64,000 nt of DNA, taken from positions 186,001-250,000 of the forward strand of contig NZ_JADJDO010000003.1 of the NCBI RefSeq assembly GCF_016702655.1, given 5' to 3'. A model generated the notes under the pieces. The model was not told the DNA's origin, ran no database searches, and saw only the letters and a program-made list of their open reading frames with translations. Source of the stretch: Ideonella sp. GTDB taxonomy: Bacteria > Pseudomonadota > Gammaproteobacteria > Burkholderiales > Burkholderiaceae_C. The translations under genes and the position numbers were made by a program. Position 1 is the stretch's first letter. Each line of letters starts with the position of its first letter. Below are positions 52,242 to 61,227 of this stretch, piece by piece.

Positions 52242-53108
52242 ATGCAGGCACTCGAGCTGATCGCGCCGCGCGAGCACGACCTCGGCGGCGGCTTCCGGGT
52301 AAGGCGCTTGCTGCCGTCGGCGCAGCGCCAGGCCGTCGGCCCGTTCCTGTTCTTCGACCACTTCGGCCCGGTGACGGCCGGGCCCGACGACAACCACGAC
52401 GTGCGCCCGCACCCGCACATCGGCCTGGCGACCGTGACCTACCTGTTCGAGGGCGCGCTGATGCACCGCGACAGCACCGGCGCGGTGCAGCGCATCGCAC
52501 CCGGCGCGATCAACTGGATGACGGCCGGGCGCGGCATCGTGCACTCGGAGCGCACGCCGGACGAGTTGCGCGCAACCGTGCGCCGCAGCCACGGGCTGCA
52601 GCTCTGGGTTGCGCTGCCCGAGGCGCACGAGCAGGACGAGCCTTTGTTCGAACACACGCCGGCCTCGGCGATCCCCGAACTGCGCCTGGGCGGCGCGACG
52701 CTGCGCGTGCTGGTCGGGGCGGCCTTCGGCGCCGCTTCGCCGGTCAGGGCGCTGTCGCCGACGCTGTTCGTCGCACTCGACTGCAGCGCCGGTGCGGCGC
52801 TCGCCGTTGCCGACGCGGCGCGCGAGCGCGCGCTCTACAGCGTCGATGCCGGATTCGAGCTCGACGGCGTTGCCGTACCGCCGTTCACGCTCGCCGTGCT
52901 GGCGCCCGGATCGGCGCCGCTGCTGCGCACGCCGGCGGCGGCGCGCATCGCGCTCGTCGGCGGCGCGCCGCTCGGGCAGCGCTTCATCGTCTGGAATTTC
53001 GTGGCCAGCCGCCGGGAACGCATCATTGCGGCACAGGAGGACTGGGCCGCGCAGCGCTTCCCGCCGGTGCCGGGCGAGACCGAGTTCATCCCGCTGCCTG
53101 CGCGCTGA
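52242..53108 (+). CDS. pirin-family protein
   Basis: Protein of 288 aa, ribosome site GGAGGATCACGG. The cupin motifs are clear: VGPFLFFDHFGPVTAGPDDN, then DVRPHPHIGLATVTYLFEG with metal-binding histidines, and GAINWMTAGRGIVHSERTP. Bacterial pirins bind iron and can act as quercetin dioxygenases or redox regulators. No partner gene is obvious. The final stop is followed by a repeat. Confidence 0.92.
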   Translation: MQALELIAPREHDLGGGFRVRRLLPSAQRQAVGPFLFFDHFGPVTAGPDDNHDVRPHPHIGLATVTYLFEGALMHRDSTGAVQRIAPGAINWMTAGRGIVHSERTPDELRATVRRSHGLQLWVALPEAHEQDEPLFEHTPASAIPELRLGGATLRVLVGAAFGAASPVRALSPTLFVALDCSAGAALAVADAARERALYSVDAGFELDGVAVPPFTLAVLAPGSAPLLRTPAAARIALVGGAPLGQRFIVWNFVASRRERIIAAQEDWAAQRFPPVPGETEFIPLPAR

Positions 53109-53140
53109 GAGGGCCCCCAGACCTGCCGCTTCGCGTCAGG

Positions 53141-53183
53141 CTCCCGACGGGGTTGCGGAAACCCGGGGCGGCCCGGCGTTTCC
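53141..53183. repeat. inverted copy of the GGAAACGCCGGGCCGCCCC repeat
   Basis: On the minus strand it reads GGAAACGCCGGGCCGCCCCG, GGTTTCC and then GCAACCCC. It is the closest relative of the copy inside the methyltransferase gene (39084). Confidence 0.65.
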
Positions 53184-53202
53184 TCATGCGGGACCCGGTC
53201 CC

Positions 53203-53208
53203 TACAAT
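53203..53208 (+). promoter_or_regulatory. TACAAT -10 box 7 bases before the hydroxylase start
   Basis: TACAAT-TGCGCGA-ATG. No Shine-Dalgarno is present, so the message for the hydroxylase-dsbC operon is probably leaderless. Confidence 0.5.
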
Positions 53209-53215
53209 TGCGCGA

Positions 53216-54337
53216 ATGAGCGAGCGCTTCGACATCTGCGTGCGCGGTGCCGGCATCGTGGGCCGCTGCCTGGCACTCGCGCTCGCGCGCCAGGGCCTGC
53301 AGGTGGCGCTGGTGCCCGACGCCGCGCCGCCGGCCGCTGGCGCCGACGTGCGCGCCTATGCACTGAACGCGGTCTCGGTCGAGTTGCTGCGCCAGCTCAA
53401 GGTCTGGGACGGCCTGCCCGCGGGCGCCGCGACGGCCGTGCACGACATGCACATCGAGGGCGACGCAGCAGGCGCGGGGCTCGACTTCTCGGCCTGGGAG
53501 CAGCGCGTCGGCGAACTCGCGTGGATCGTCGACGTGGCCGTGCTCGAACGCCAGCTTGCCGAGGCGGTGCGCTTCGCGCCGCATCTGGAGGTCGTCGCGG
53601 CGGGTGCGCCGGCGCCGCAGGCTGCGCTGACGGCGCTGTGCGAAGGCAAGGCCTCGGCCACGCGCAGCGCGCTCGGCGTGCACATGGTGCAGCACCGCTA
53701 CGGCCACCGCGCGATCGCGACCCGGCTCGTCGCCACCGAGCCGCATCTCAACCGGGCGCGGCAATGGTTTCGCGCCCCCGACGTACTGGCGCTGCTGCCG
53801 ATGGACCAACCCGAGCCCGGGCGCTCTTACGCGCTCGTCTGGTCGCTGCCCGAGGAGCGCGCAGCGGCCCTGCTCGCGCTACCCGGAGCCGAATTCGAAT
53901 CGGCGCTCGCCGAGGCGACCGGCGGCGCCTGCGGTGCGCTCGCGCTCGCCGCTGCGCGTGCCGACTGGCCGCTGATGATCGGCGAGGCCGATGCCTGGTG
54001 CGGCGCGGGCTGGGTGCTGCTCGGCGACGCCGCGCATGTGGTGCACCCGCTGGCCGGGCAGGGCCTGAACCTGGGGCTGGCCGACGTGGTGACGCTGGCG
54101 CGCGTGATTGCCGAGCGCGAGCCCTGGCGCGCGCTTGGCGACGAGAAGCTGTTGCGCCGCTACGTGCGCGCGCGCGCCGCGCCGACATGGGCCATGGGGC
54201 GGCTGACCGACGGCCTGTTGCAACTCTTTTCGAGCCCAGAGCCCGCGGCGCAGGAACTTCGCAACCGCGGCCTGACTCTGGTCAACCACGTGGCGCCACT
54301 CAAGCGCTGGCTGGTCGGCCGCGCGCTGCGCTCCTGA
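53216..54337 (+). CDS. UbiH/VisC-family FAD-dependent hydroxylase
   Basis: Protein of 373 aa. The FAD-binding loop is FDICVRGAGIVGRCLALALA, the middle motif includes QHRYGHRAIATRLVA, and the second FAD motif is LLGDAAHVVHPLAGQGLNLG, followed by LADVVTLARVI. These enzymes hydroxylate the ubiquinone ring. Its exact position-specific role (UbiH, UbiI or UbiF) cannot be assigned by eye. It is followed 34 bases later by dsbC. Confidence 0.92.
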   Translation: MSERFDICVRGAGIVGRCLALALARQGLQVALVPDAAPPAAGADVRAYALNAVSVELLRQLKVWDGLPAGAATAVHDMHIEGDAAGAGLDFSAWEQRVGELAWIVDVAVLERQLAEAVRFAPHLEVVAAGAPAPQAALTALCEGKASATRSALGVHMVQHRYGHRAIATRLVATEPHLNRARQWFRAPDVLALLPMDQPEPGRSYALVWSLPEERAAALLALPGAEFESALAEATGGACGALALAAARADWPLMIGEADAWCGAGWVLLGDAAHVVHPLAGQGLNLGLADVVTLARVIAEREPWRALGDEKLLRRYVRARAAPTWAMGRLTDGLLQLFSSPEPAAQELRNRGLTLVNHVAPLKRWLVGRALRS

Positions 54338-54371
54338 CGCGGCTGCGCAAGCCCTCATTCCAAGGAATCCC

Positions 54372-55100
54372 ATGATCCGAACCCGACTGCGCCTGGCTGG
54401 TGCCATGGCCGCGCTCTGCCTCTGCGCGCAGATGGCCGGCGCCCAGGAAGCCTTGATTCGCAAGAACATCGCCGAGCGCCTGCCCGACTTCCCGAAGATC
54501 GACGAGGTCACGAAGACGCCGATCCCGGGCATCTACGAGCTGCGCATCGGCACCGACATCCTCTACAGCGACGAGCAGGGCAACCACCTGATCGAGGGCA
54601 GCGTGATCGACACCCGCACGCGTGCCAACCTGACCCAGGCGCGCGAGAACAAGCTCACCGCGATCGACTTCGCGAGCCTGCCGCTCAAGGACGCGATCGT
54701 CTGGAAGCAGGGCACGGGCGCGCGCAAGATCGCCGTCTTTGCCGACCCGAACTGCGGCTATTGCAAGAAGTTCGAGCGCGATCTGCAGCAGATCAAGGAC
54801 ATCACGGTCTACACCTTCCTGATCCCGATCCTCGGCGGCGACTCGCCCGAGAAGTCGGCCAACATCTGGTGTGCGAAGGACAAGGCGCGCACCTGGCTCG
54901 ACTGGATGCTCGAAGGCAAGGCTCCGCCGCGCAGCATGGGACAGTGCGAGACGCCGATCGCGCGCAACCTCGCGCTCAGCCGCAAGCACAAGGTCAACGG
55001 GACGCCGGCGATCGTGTTCGAGGATGGCACGCGCGTGCCCGGCGCGCTCAGCGCCGAGCAGCTCGAGAAGCAGCTCCTCGCCAGCCGCGGCAAGACGTGA
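54372..55100 (+). CDS. dsbC: periplasmic disulfide isomerase DsbC
   Basis: Protein of 242 aa with a signal peptide ending MAGA-QEALIRK. The N-terminal dimerisation domain contains IPGIYELRIGTDILYSDEQG. The catalytic domain has FADPNCGYCKKFERDL (active-site CGYC) and cis-Pro segment VNGTPAIVFEDGTRVPG, plus a second disulfide (WCAKDK...GQCETP). It shuffles wrong disulfides in the periplasm. The stop overlaps the M61 gene start (GTGA). Confidence 0.95.
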   Translation: MIRTRLRLAGAMAALCLCAQMAGAQEALIRKNIAERLPDFPKIDEVTKTPIPGIYELRIGTDILYSDEQGNHLIEGSVIDTRTRANLTQARENKLTAIDFASLPLKDAIVWKQGTGARKIAVFADPNCGYCKKFERDLQQIKDITVYTFLIPILGGDSPEKSANIWCAKDKARTWLDWMLEGKAPPRSMGQCETPIARNLALSRKHKVNGTPAIVFEDGTRVPGALSAEQLEKQLLASRGKT

Positions 55101-56881
55101 ACTCGAGGGCCGCGCGCGGCGGCGCGGGCATCGCCTATCGCGTCGATGTTGCCGAGCGCCACGCGCATCGGCTGCGCGTCACGCTCACGATCCCGCGCCC
55201 GGCCGCCGAACAGCATGTCAGCCTGCCGGTGTGGATACCGGGCAGCTATCTGGTGCGCGAGTTCGCACGCCATCTGTCGGGGCTCGCGGCAGCGCAGGGC
55301 GCTCGCGCGGTCGCGTTGCGCCAGATCGACAAGGCGAGCTGGGTCGCGCAGTGCAGGGGCCGCGCCGCGCTGACGCTGACCTACGAAGTCCATGCGTTCG
55401 ATCCGTCGGTGCGCTGCGCTTATCTCGACGCGCGGCGCGGCTTCTTCAACGGCACGAGCGTCTTCCTGCGCGTGCAGGGCCGCGACCACGAGCCGCACCG
55501 AGTGACGCTGGCCGGACTGCCTGCGGGCTGGGAGGTGGCCACCACGATGCGCACCGGCACGCGGCGCAACGAGTTCATAGCCGCCGACTACGACGAGCTC
55601 GTCGATCATCCGTTCGAGCTCGGCCGCTTCTGGCGCGGTACGTTCCAGGCCGGCGGCGTGGCGCACGAGTTCGTCGTCGCCGGCGCGCTGCCGGATTTCG
55701 ACGGCCAGCGCCTGCTTGACGACGCGCAGCGCATCTGCGTTGCGCAGATCGCGCTCTGGCACGGCAACGCGCCTGGCGCGAAGCCGCCGTTCGCGCGCTA
55801 CCTGTTCATGCTCAACGCGCTCGACGAGGGCTACGGCGGCCTCGAGCACCGCGCCAGCACGGCGCTCGTCGCCAACCGGCGCGACCTGCCGCGTGCCGGC
55901 AGCACCGAGCGCAGCGACGGCTACGTCAAGCTGCTCGGCCTCGTCAGCCACGAGTATTTCCACGCCTGGAACGTCAAGCGGCTGCGTCCGTCGGAATTCG
56001 CACACGTCGACTACACGCGGGAGAACTACACAGCGCTGCTCTGGTTCTTCGAGGGCTTCACGAGCTACTACGACGATCTGGCACTGCTGCGCGCGGGCCT
56101 CGTCGACGCGCCGCGCTACCTGCGCCTCGTAGCAACGACGATCAGCGGCGTGCTTGCCGCGCCCGGCCGCAAGGTGCAAAGCCTTGCCCAGTCGAGCTTC
56201 GACGCCTGGGTCAAGTACTACCGCCAGGACGAGAACACGCCGAATGCGACGATCAGCTACTACACGCTCGGTTCGCTCGTCGCGCTGGCGCTCGACCTGA
56301 GCCTTCGCAGTGCCGGCAAGGGCCGCGGCGCCGATCTCGATGCGGTGATGCGCAGGCTCTGGCAGGGCAGCGGCGGCGGACCGATCGGCGAAGACGACAT
56401 CCTCGCCGCAGTGGCCGCAGCTGCCGGCCCGCGGCGCGGCCCGGCGCTCGCGGCCCGGCTGCACAGCTGGGTCCACGGCACCGACGACCTGCCGCTCGCC
56501 GAATTGCTGGCGCGCTTCGGCGTGCGCTGGCACGAGCAGCCGCCCACGCTCGCCCAGCGCTGGGGGCTGCGCGTTGCCGAGAGCGCGCTCACCGGCGTCA
56601 AGGTCACGCATGTGCTGCGCGGTGGCGCGGCCGAGGCGGCCGGGCTGGCTGCCGGCGACGAGTTGCTCGCGGTCGAGGGCTGGCGCCTGCGCCGGCTGGA
56701 AGACGCCCTGCCGCTGCTGCCGGCCAAGGCCAGCGCACGCCTGCTCGCGGTGCGCGACCAGTGCCTGCTCGAACTCACGATCGCGACCCCGGCCGGCGCG
56801 CAAGGCGCGGTGCAACTCGGCCTCGACGAGAGCGCAGGTGCAGCCGCCAGGGCGCTGCGCAAGGCATGGTTGCAGGGCTGA
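55097..56881 (+). CDS. M61-family glycyl aminopeptidase with PDZ domain
   Basis: Protein of 594 aa starting at GTG, coupled to dsbC. The N-terminal beta domain has VSLPVWIPGSYLVREFARHL. The zinc site is GLVSHEYFHAWNVKRLRPSE with the third ligand in WFFEGFTSYYDDL. A C-terminal PDZ domain (VTHVLRGGAAEAAGLAAGDE) follows. M61 peptidases prefer N-terminal Gly or Ala. No signal peptide is visible, so it is probably cytoplasmic. Confidence 0.93.
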   Translation: MNSRAARGGAGIAYRVDVAERHAHRLRVTLTIPRPAAEQHVSLPVWIPGSYLVREFARHLSGLAAAQGARAVALRQIDKASWVAQCRGRAALTLTYEVHAFDPSVRCAYLDARRGFFNGTSVFLRVQGRDHEPHRVTLAGLPAGWEVATTMRTGTRRNEFIAADYDELVDHPFELGRFWRGTFQAGGVAHEFVVAGALPDFDGQRLLDDAQRICVAQIALWHGNAPGAKPPFARYLFMLNALDEGYGGLEHRASTALVANRRDLPRAGSTERSDGYVKLLGLVSHEYFHAWNVKRLRPSEFAHVDYTRENYTALLWFFEGFTSYYDDLALLRAGLVDAPRYLRLVATTISGVLAAPGRKVQSLAQSSFDAWVKYYRQDENTPNATISYYTLGSLVALALDLSLRSAGKGRGADLDAVMRRLWQGSGGGPIGEDDILAAVAAAAGPRRGPALAARLHSWVHGTDDLPLAELLARFGVRWHEQPPTLAQRWGLRVAESALTGVKVTHVLRGGAAEAAGLAAGDELLAVEGWRLRRLEDALPLLPAKASARLLAVRDQCLLELTIATPAGAQGAVQLGLDESAGAAARALRKAWLQG

Positions 56882-57966
56882 CCTGGGCCGGACTTCGGCT
56901 CGCCAGTCCGCGCCGCCGCGCCGCCGCGCTGGGGCTGGTGGTTGGAGTGGTACTGCTGCACGCGCTCGTCACGCGCCATGTGATGCAGCGCATGGCCGAG
57001 TTCGCGACGCCGGCCGCGATGCCGCCGCGCATCCAGGTGGCCTATGTGCGCGAGCTCGAGCTTGCGCCGCCGCCCGTCGTCGCCCCCGTCGTTGCGCCGC
57101 CGGCGCCGCGCCAGCGCAGGGCGAGCGCTGCGCCGGTGCCTGCCGCGGCGGCAGCCTCGGCAGTGGCCGCCGAAGCCGTGGCGCAGGCCGAGGCCGGGCC
57201 GGAGCCGCTCGCGCCGCCGGAGCCGATCCCGCCGCCGGTGGCCGAGGCCGCGCCTGCGCCCGAGCCCGAGGTTGCCGCGGCCGCGCCGCCGGCCGAAGCC
57301 GAGGCCTTCGACTGGCCGGTCTCGACCCGCCTGAGCTACGCGCTGACCGGCAACTACCGCGGCGAGATCAACGGCGACGCGCAGGTCGAATGGGTGCGCG
57401 TCGGCACGCGCTACCAGGTCCACATCGACGTCGGCGTCGGGCCGCTGATCTCGCGCCGCATGTCGAGCCAGGGTGAGCTCGTCGGCGATCGCCTGCTGCC
57501 GAGCCGCTACGACGAGGAGACGCGCGTGCTGATGCGCGCGCCGCGCCGCGTGACGATCCTGTTCAACGCCGACGAGGTCATTCTGGCCAACGGCGAGCGG
57601 CTGGAGCGCGTGCCCGGCGTGCAGGACACGGCAAGCCAGTTCATCCAGTTGGCGGCGATGTTCACGACCCGGCCCGAGCTGCTCACGCCCGGCGGTACGG
57701 TCGAGGTGCTGCTTGCGCTGCGCAACCGCATCGGCGCCTGGACCTACGACGTGCTCGGCGAGGAGGAGGTCGCGACGTCGTTCGGGCCCGTGGCCACCTA
57801 TCATCTCAAGCCGCGCAACGTGGTCAGCCGCGGCAACGAGTTGTCGGCCGAGATCTGGTTTGCGCCGCAGTTGCGCTACCTGCCGGTGCGCATGCGCATC
57901 CGGCAGGATGCCGAAACGTATGTCGATCTCGTGATCGCGCGCCGGCCCGAGATCGCGGCGCAGTGA
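56866..57966 (+). CDS. DUF3108 membrane-anchored protein
   Basis: Protein of 366 aa. One N-terminal helix (about residues 19-36, AALGLVVGVVLLHALVT) leads into a Pro/Ala/Glu-rich linker of about 85 residues. A C-terminal DUF3108 beta domain follows (RLSYALTGNYRGEINGDAQV, SRRMSSQGELVGDRLLPSRY, ELSAEIWFAPQLRYLPVRMR). It probably spans the periplasm and faces the outer membrane. Function is unknown. It overlaps the M61 gene by 16 bases. Confidence 0.88.
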   Translation: MVAGLTWAGLRLASPRRRAAALGLVVGVVLLHALVTRHVMQRMAEFATPAAMPPRIQVAYVRELELAPPPVVAPVVAPPAPRQRRASAAPVPAAAAASAVAAEAVAQAEAGPEPLAPPEPIPPPVAEAAPAPEPEVAAAAPPAEAEAFDWPVSTRLSYALTGNYRGEINGDAQVEWVRVGTRYQVHIDVGVGPLISRRMSSQGELVGDRLLPSRYDEETRVLMRAPRRVTILFNADEVILANGERLERVPGVQDTASQFIQLAAMFTTRPELLTPGGTVEVLLALRNRIGAWTYDVLGEEEVATSFGPVATYHLKPRNVVSRGNELSAEIWFAPQLRYLPVRMRIRQDAETYVDLVIARRPEIAAQ

Positions 57967-57998
57967 TCGTTCACTCTTCGTCAGCCCTGGAGACCCTC

Positions 57999-58793
57999 AT
58001 GAGCAGCAACTACGAATTCATCCTCGTCGAGACCCGCGGCGATGGCCCGCGCAAGACCGGCCTCGTGACGCTCAACCGCCCGAAGCAGCTCAACGCGCTC
58101 AACGACGCGCTGATGGACGAGCTCGGTGCCGCGCTGCTCGCCTTCGACGCCGACGACGGCATCGGCTGCATCGTCGTCACCGGCAGCGACAAGGCCTTCG
58201 CCGCCGGCGCCGACATCGGCGCGATGGCGAACTCGAACTACATGGACATGGTGCGCGGCAACTTCATCACCCGCAACTGGGAGACGATCCGCAGCGTCAG
58301 GATGCCCGTGATCGCCGCCGTGTCCGGCTTCGCGCTCGGCGGCGGCTGCGAGCTGGCGATGATGTGCGACTTCATCATCGCCGCCGACACGGCGCGTTTC
58401 GGCCAGCCCGAGATCAAGCTCGGCGTCATCCCCGGCGCGGGCGGGACGCAGCGCCTGCCGCGTGCGATCGGCAAGTCCAAGGCGATGGACCTGGTGCTGA
58501 CCGGCCGCATGATGGACGCCGCCGAGGCCGAGCGCGCCGGCCTTGTCTCGCGCGTCGTGCCGGCGGCCGAGCTGCTCGCCACGGCCCTGGCTGCCGCCGA
58601 GACCATCTGCCAGATGAGCGGGCCGAGCGTCGCGCTGGCCAAGGAATGCGTCAATCGCGCCTACGAGGGCACACTCTCCGAAGGCGTGCAGTACGAGCGC
58701 CGCATCTTCCACTCGCTGTTCGCGAGCGAGGACCAGAAGGAAGGTATGGCCGCGTTCGTGGGCAAGCGCAAGCCCGACTTCAAGCACCGCTGA
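57999..58793 (+). CDS. enoyl-CoA hydratase
   Basis: Protein of 264 aa. It hydrates trans-2-enoyl-CoA in beta-oxidation. The oxyanion-hole segments are KAFAAGADIGAMANSNYMDM and AAVSGFALGGGCELAMMCDF; the catalytic glutamates lie in QPEIKLGVIPGAGGTQRLPR. Ribosome site CTGGAGACC supports the start at 57999. Substrate range is not determinable. It is the last gene of the plus-strand run. Confidence 0.95.
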   Translation: MSSNYEFILVETRGDGPRKTGLVTLNRPKQLNALNDALMDELGAALLAFDADDGIGCIVVTGSDKAFAAGADIGAMANSNYMDMVRGNFITRNWETIRSVRMPVIAAVSGFALGGGCELAMMCDFIIAADTARFGQPEIKLGVIPGAGGTQRLPRAIGKSKAMDLVLTGRMMDAAEAERAGLVSRVVPAAELLATALAAAETICQMSGPSVALAKECVNRAYEGTLSEGVQYERRIFHSLFASEDQKEGMAAFVGKRKPDFKHR

Positions 58794-58814
58794 CGCGCGG
58801 AGCCAACGCGCCGC

Positions 58815-60620
58815 TCACTGCGCCGCAGCCGCCTGCCGTGCGGCGATCCAGGCATCGACGGCCCGTTCCAGCGCCGGCAACGGCACCGCGCCCTGGTCGA
58901 GGACGACCATGTGGAACTGGCGGATGTCGAACCGATCGCCCAGCTTCGCGCGGCCGCGGTCGCGCAGTTCGACGATCTTCAGCTGGCCGATCATGTAGGC
59001 CAGCGCCTGTCCGGGCTGCGAGTAGTAGCGGTCGACCTCCGCAGCCACGAGGGCCGGGTCTTCCCCGGTGTTGTCGACCAGATAGTCGATCGCCCGCTGG
59101 CGCGACCAGCCGAATGCGTGCAGGCCCGTGTCCACGACCAGCCGGCCGGCCCGAAACGCCTGCCACTGCAGGTGGCCGAAGCGGCTGTAAGGGTCCTTGT
59201 AGAGGCCGAGCTCGAAGCCCAGCGTCTCGGCATAGAGCGCCCAGCCCTCGACGTATGCGGTGAAGAAGGCGCTGCGGCGGAACTTGGGCAACTCGCCCAG
59301 TTCCACCGCGCGCGCGATCTGCAGGTGGTGGCCAGGCACCGCCTCGTGGGCGACCAGCGTTTCCATGCCCCAGGTCGGGTTCTTGCGCCAGGCTTTGGCA
59401 TTGGCGTTGAACCAGCCGGGCCGGGTGCCGTCGAGCGCCGGGCCGTCGTAGTACTCGGCCCGGTCCTCGCTGAAGTGGCCGGGCATCGCCCGCACGCCAT
59501 ACGGCGCGCGCGGCAATTCGGCGAACAGGCGCGGCAACCCCGGGTCGATGCGCTTGGCGATGTCGCGGTAGCCGGCCAGCAGCGCCTCGGGGCTGGTGTG
59601 GAAGAACTTCGGGTCGGTGTTGAGGTACTTCACGAACTGCGTGAAGCTGCCCTCGAACTTCACCTCGCGCATCACCGCGTCGATCTCGCCGCGCAGGCGC
59701 GCCATCTCGCGCAGGCCGATGTCGTGCACCTGCCTGGCGCTGAGCGGCGTGGTCGTTTGCGATTGCACCGCCGCTGCGTAGACCTCGGCCCCGCCCGGGT
59801 AACTCGAAAGGGCGCCATCGGCAGCGGCCTTGGGCAGGTACTCGTCGGCCACGAACGTGCGCAGGCGGCGCAGCGCCGGCAGCACATGGGTCTCGATGGC
59901 CAGGCGAGCGTCCTTGCTCAGCGCTTCATGCTCGGCGGCGGGGATGCTGCTGGCGAGTCGCGTGAACGGCTCGAAGAACGGGCTCTTGTCGAGCGTCACG
60001 TCGATCTGGCTGTCGATCTGCGGCAACACCCGCTCGAGCACGTTGCGCGGCGGCACCCAGCCCAGCGCCATGCCTTCGCGCAGCAGTGCAATCTCCTGCT
60101 CGACGCGACGCGGGTAGGCGGCCATGCGCGCCAGGATCTGCTGCGCCTGAACGGCCGAGTCCACCGGGCTGGCCTGAAGCAAGCCGGCGAACCCGCTCTG
60201 AAAGCCGCCCAGCGCGCCCAAGCTCATGCTGCGATAGCCGATGAAGGGCTGGAAGCGAACGTCGTCTTCCAGCTCGAACACGAATACATCGAGCGAAGCC
60301 CGGTCCAGTGCCGAGAGCATGCCGCGGTCGATAGCCTTCGCTTCGGCCAGCGTTTGGCGCGTCGCCGCGTCGTTGGCGGCGATCGCCTCGCGCGATGCGT
60401 CTTCCAGCCGGTCACCGTAGCGGTGGTCGCCGACGAAGGTGGCCCACCCCGGATAGGTCTTCATCAAGGCTTCCCAGCGCTTGTCGAAGAGGGCGCGGAG
60501 TCGTTCGTTGGTGGTCGTCGGCGCCGCGTCGGCGGCCTGCGCCAGCGCCACGGGCCATGCCGCGAGAACGATTGACAGCACGCCGGCGGCAATGCCTGTA
60601 CAAAGTGACTTCGACTTCAT
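58815..60620 (-). CDS. exported DUF885-family putative metallopeptidase
   Basis: Protein of 601 aa with a signal peptide ending near residue 30 (PVALAQAADAAP). The zinc motif METLVAHEAVPGHHLQIARA is the DUF885 signature (HExxxxH-like HEAVPGHH). YVEGWALYAETLGFELGLYK supplies the following glutamate, and YSQPGQALAYMIGQLKIVEL is also characteristic. The start has AGGA about 9 bases upstream. It is predicted to be a periplasmic or secreted peptidase. Confidence 0.9.
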   Translation of the reverse strand: MKSKSLCTGIAAGVLSIVLAAWPVALAQAADAAPTTTNERLRALFDKRWEALMKTYPGWATFVGDHRYGDRLEDASREAIAANDAATRQTLAEAKAIDRGMLSALDRASLDVFVFELEDDVRFQPFIGYRSMSLGALGGFQSGFAGLLQASPVDSAVQAQQILARMAAYPRRVEQEIALLREGMALGWVPPRNVLERVLPQIDSQIDVTLDKSPFFEPFTRLASSIPAAEHEALSKDARLAIETHVLPALRRLRTFVADEYLPKAAADGALSSYPGGAEVYAAAVQSQTTTPLSARQVHDIGLREMARLRGEIDAVMREVKFEGSFTQFVKYLNTDPKFFHTSPEALLAGYRDIAKRIDPGLPRLFAELPRAPYGVRAMPGHFSEDRAEYYDGPALDGTRPGWFNANAKAWRKNPTWGMETLVAHEAVPGHHLQIARAVELGELPKFRRSAFFTAYVEGWALYAETLGFELGLYKDPYSRFGHLQWQAFRAGRLVVDTGLHAFGWSRQRAIDYLVDNTGEDPALVAAEVDRYYSQPGQALAYMIGQLKIVELRDRGRAKLGDRFDIRQFHMVVLDQGAVPLPALERAVDAWIAARQAAAAQ

Positions 60621-60652
60621 CGTCGTCCTGGCGTCGCGACTGTCGTGCGCGC

Positions 60653-61225
60653 CTACGGCTGCAGCCACGAGCCCTGGCTGCCGTCGAAGCGCGCGCGCCG
60701 GTGGCCCTGCTCGTTCAGCTCGAGCCAGTCGAGCGAGAGCAAGCGCGCGGTGATGATCGAGAAGTAGTCGCGGGCCACGGCCTTGTGGCCCGGCGTCGGC
60801 GCCGGCGCGTCGATCACGGTCCCGGGCGGCAGCGGCGACAGATAGTCCTGCGCCGCCGGCGAGAGCTTGATGCGTGCCCAGCGCGACGAGGCCGCGAGGC
60901 CCGACATCTCGACCGCCAGGTGCACCCGGCAGCGCAGCTGCCAGCCCAGGGTCTGCGACCACATCACGAGCGTGCCGACCGGGTGGCTGAGCAACTGCGC
61001 CACCTTGGCCGCGCGCTCGTCGGTGTAGATCATGAAGCGCCGGTCGCGCGCGTCGACCTCGCGCAGCACGACCGTGCGCGCGTCGGCGAGGTGGCCATTG
61101 ATGGTTGCCAGCACCGGCGTGCGCCAGGGGTGGGTCGTGTCGCCGGTGGCGGCTTCGAGCTGGCGCCAGATCTCGGCCTGGATCGCGTCGAGCGTCTGCA
61201 GCCGCCCGGCGTTGTCGGCGCCCAC
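60653..61225 (-). CDS. pyridoxamine 5'-phosphate oxidase-like FMN-binding protein
   Basis: Protein of 190 aa with a split-barrel fold: WRTPVLATINGHLADARTVV, then RRFMIYTDERAAKVAQLLSH and GTLVMWSQTLGWQLRCRVHL. These match the PNPOx-like superfamily rather than true PdxH, whose C-terminal dimerisation domain it lacks. It starts 2 bases after the lysS stop, so it is probably co-transcribed. The function is unknown. Confidence 0.85.
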   Translation of the reverse strand: MGADNAGRLQTLDAIQAEIWRQLEAATGDTTHPWRTPVLATINGHLADARTVVLREVDARDRRFMIYTDERAAKVAQLLSHPVGTLVMWSQTLGWQLRCRVHLAVEMSGLAASSRWARIKLSPAAQDYLSPLPPGTVIDAPAPTPGHKAVARDYFSIITARLLSLDWLELNEQGHRRARFDGSQGSWLQP

Positions 61226-61227
61226 GC

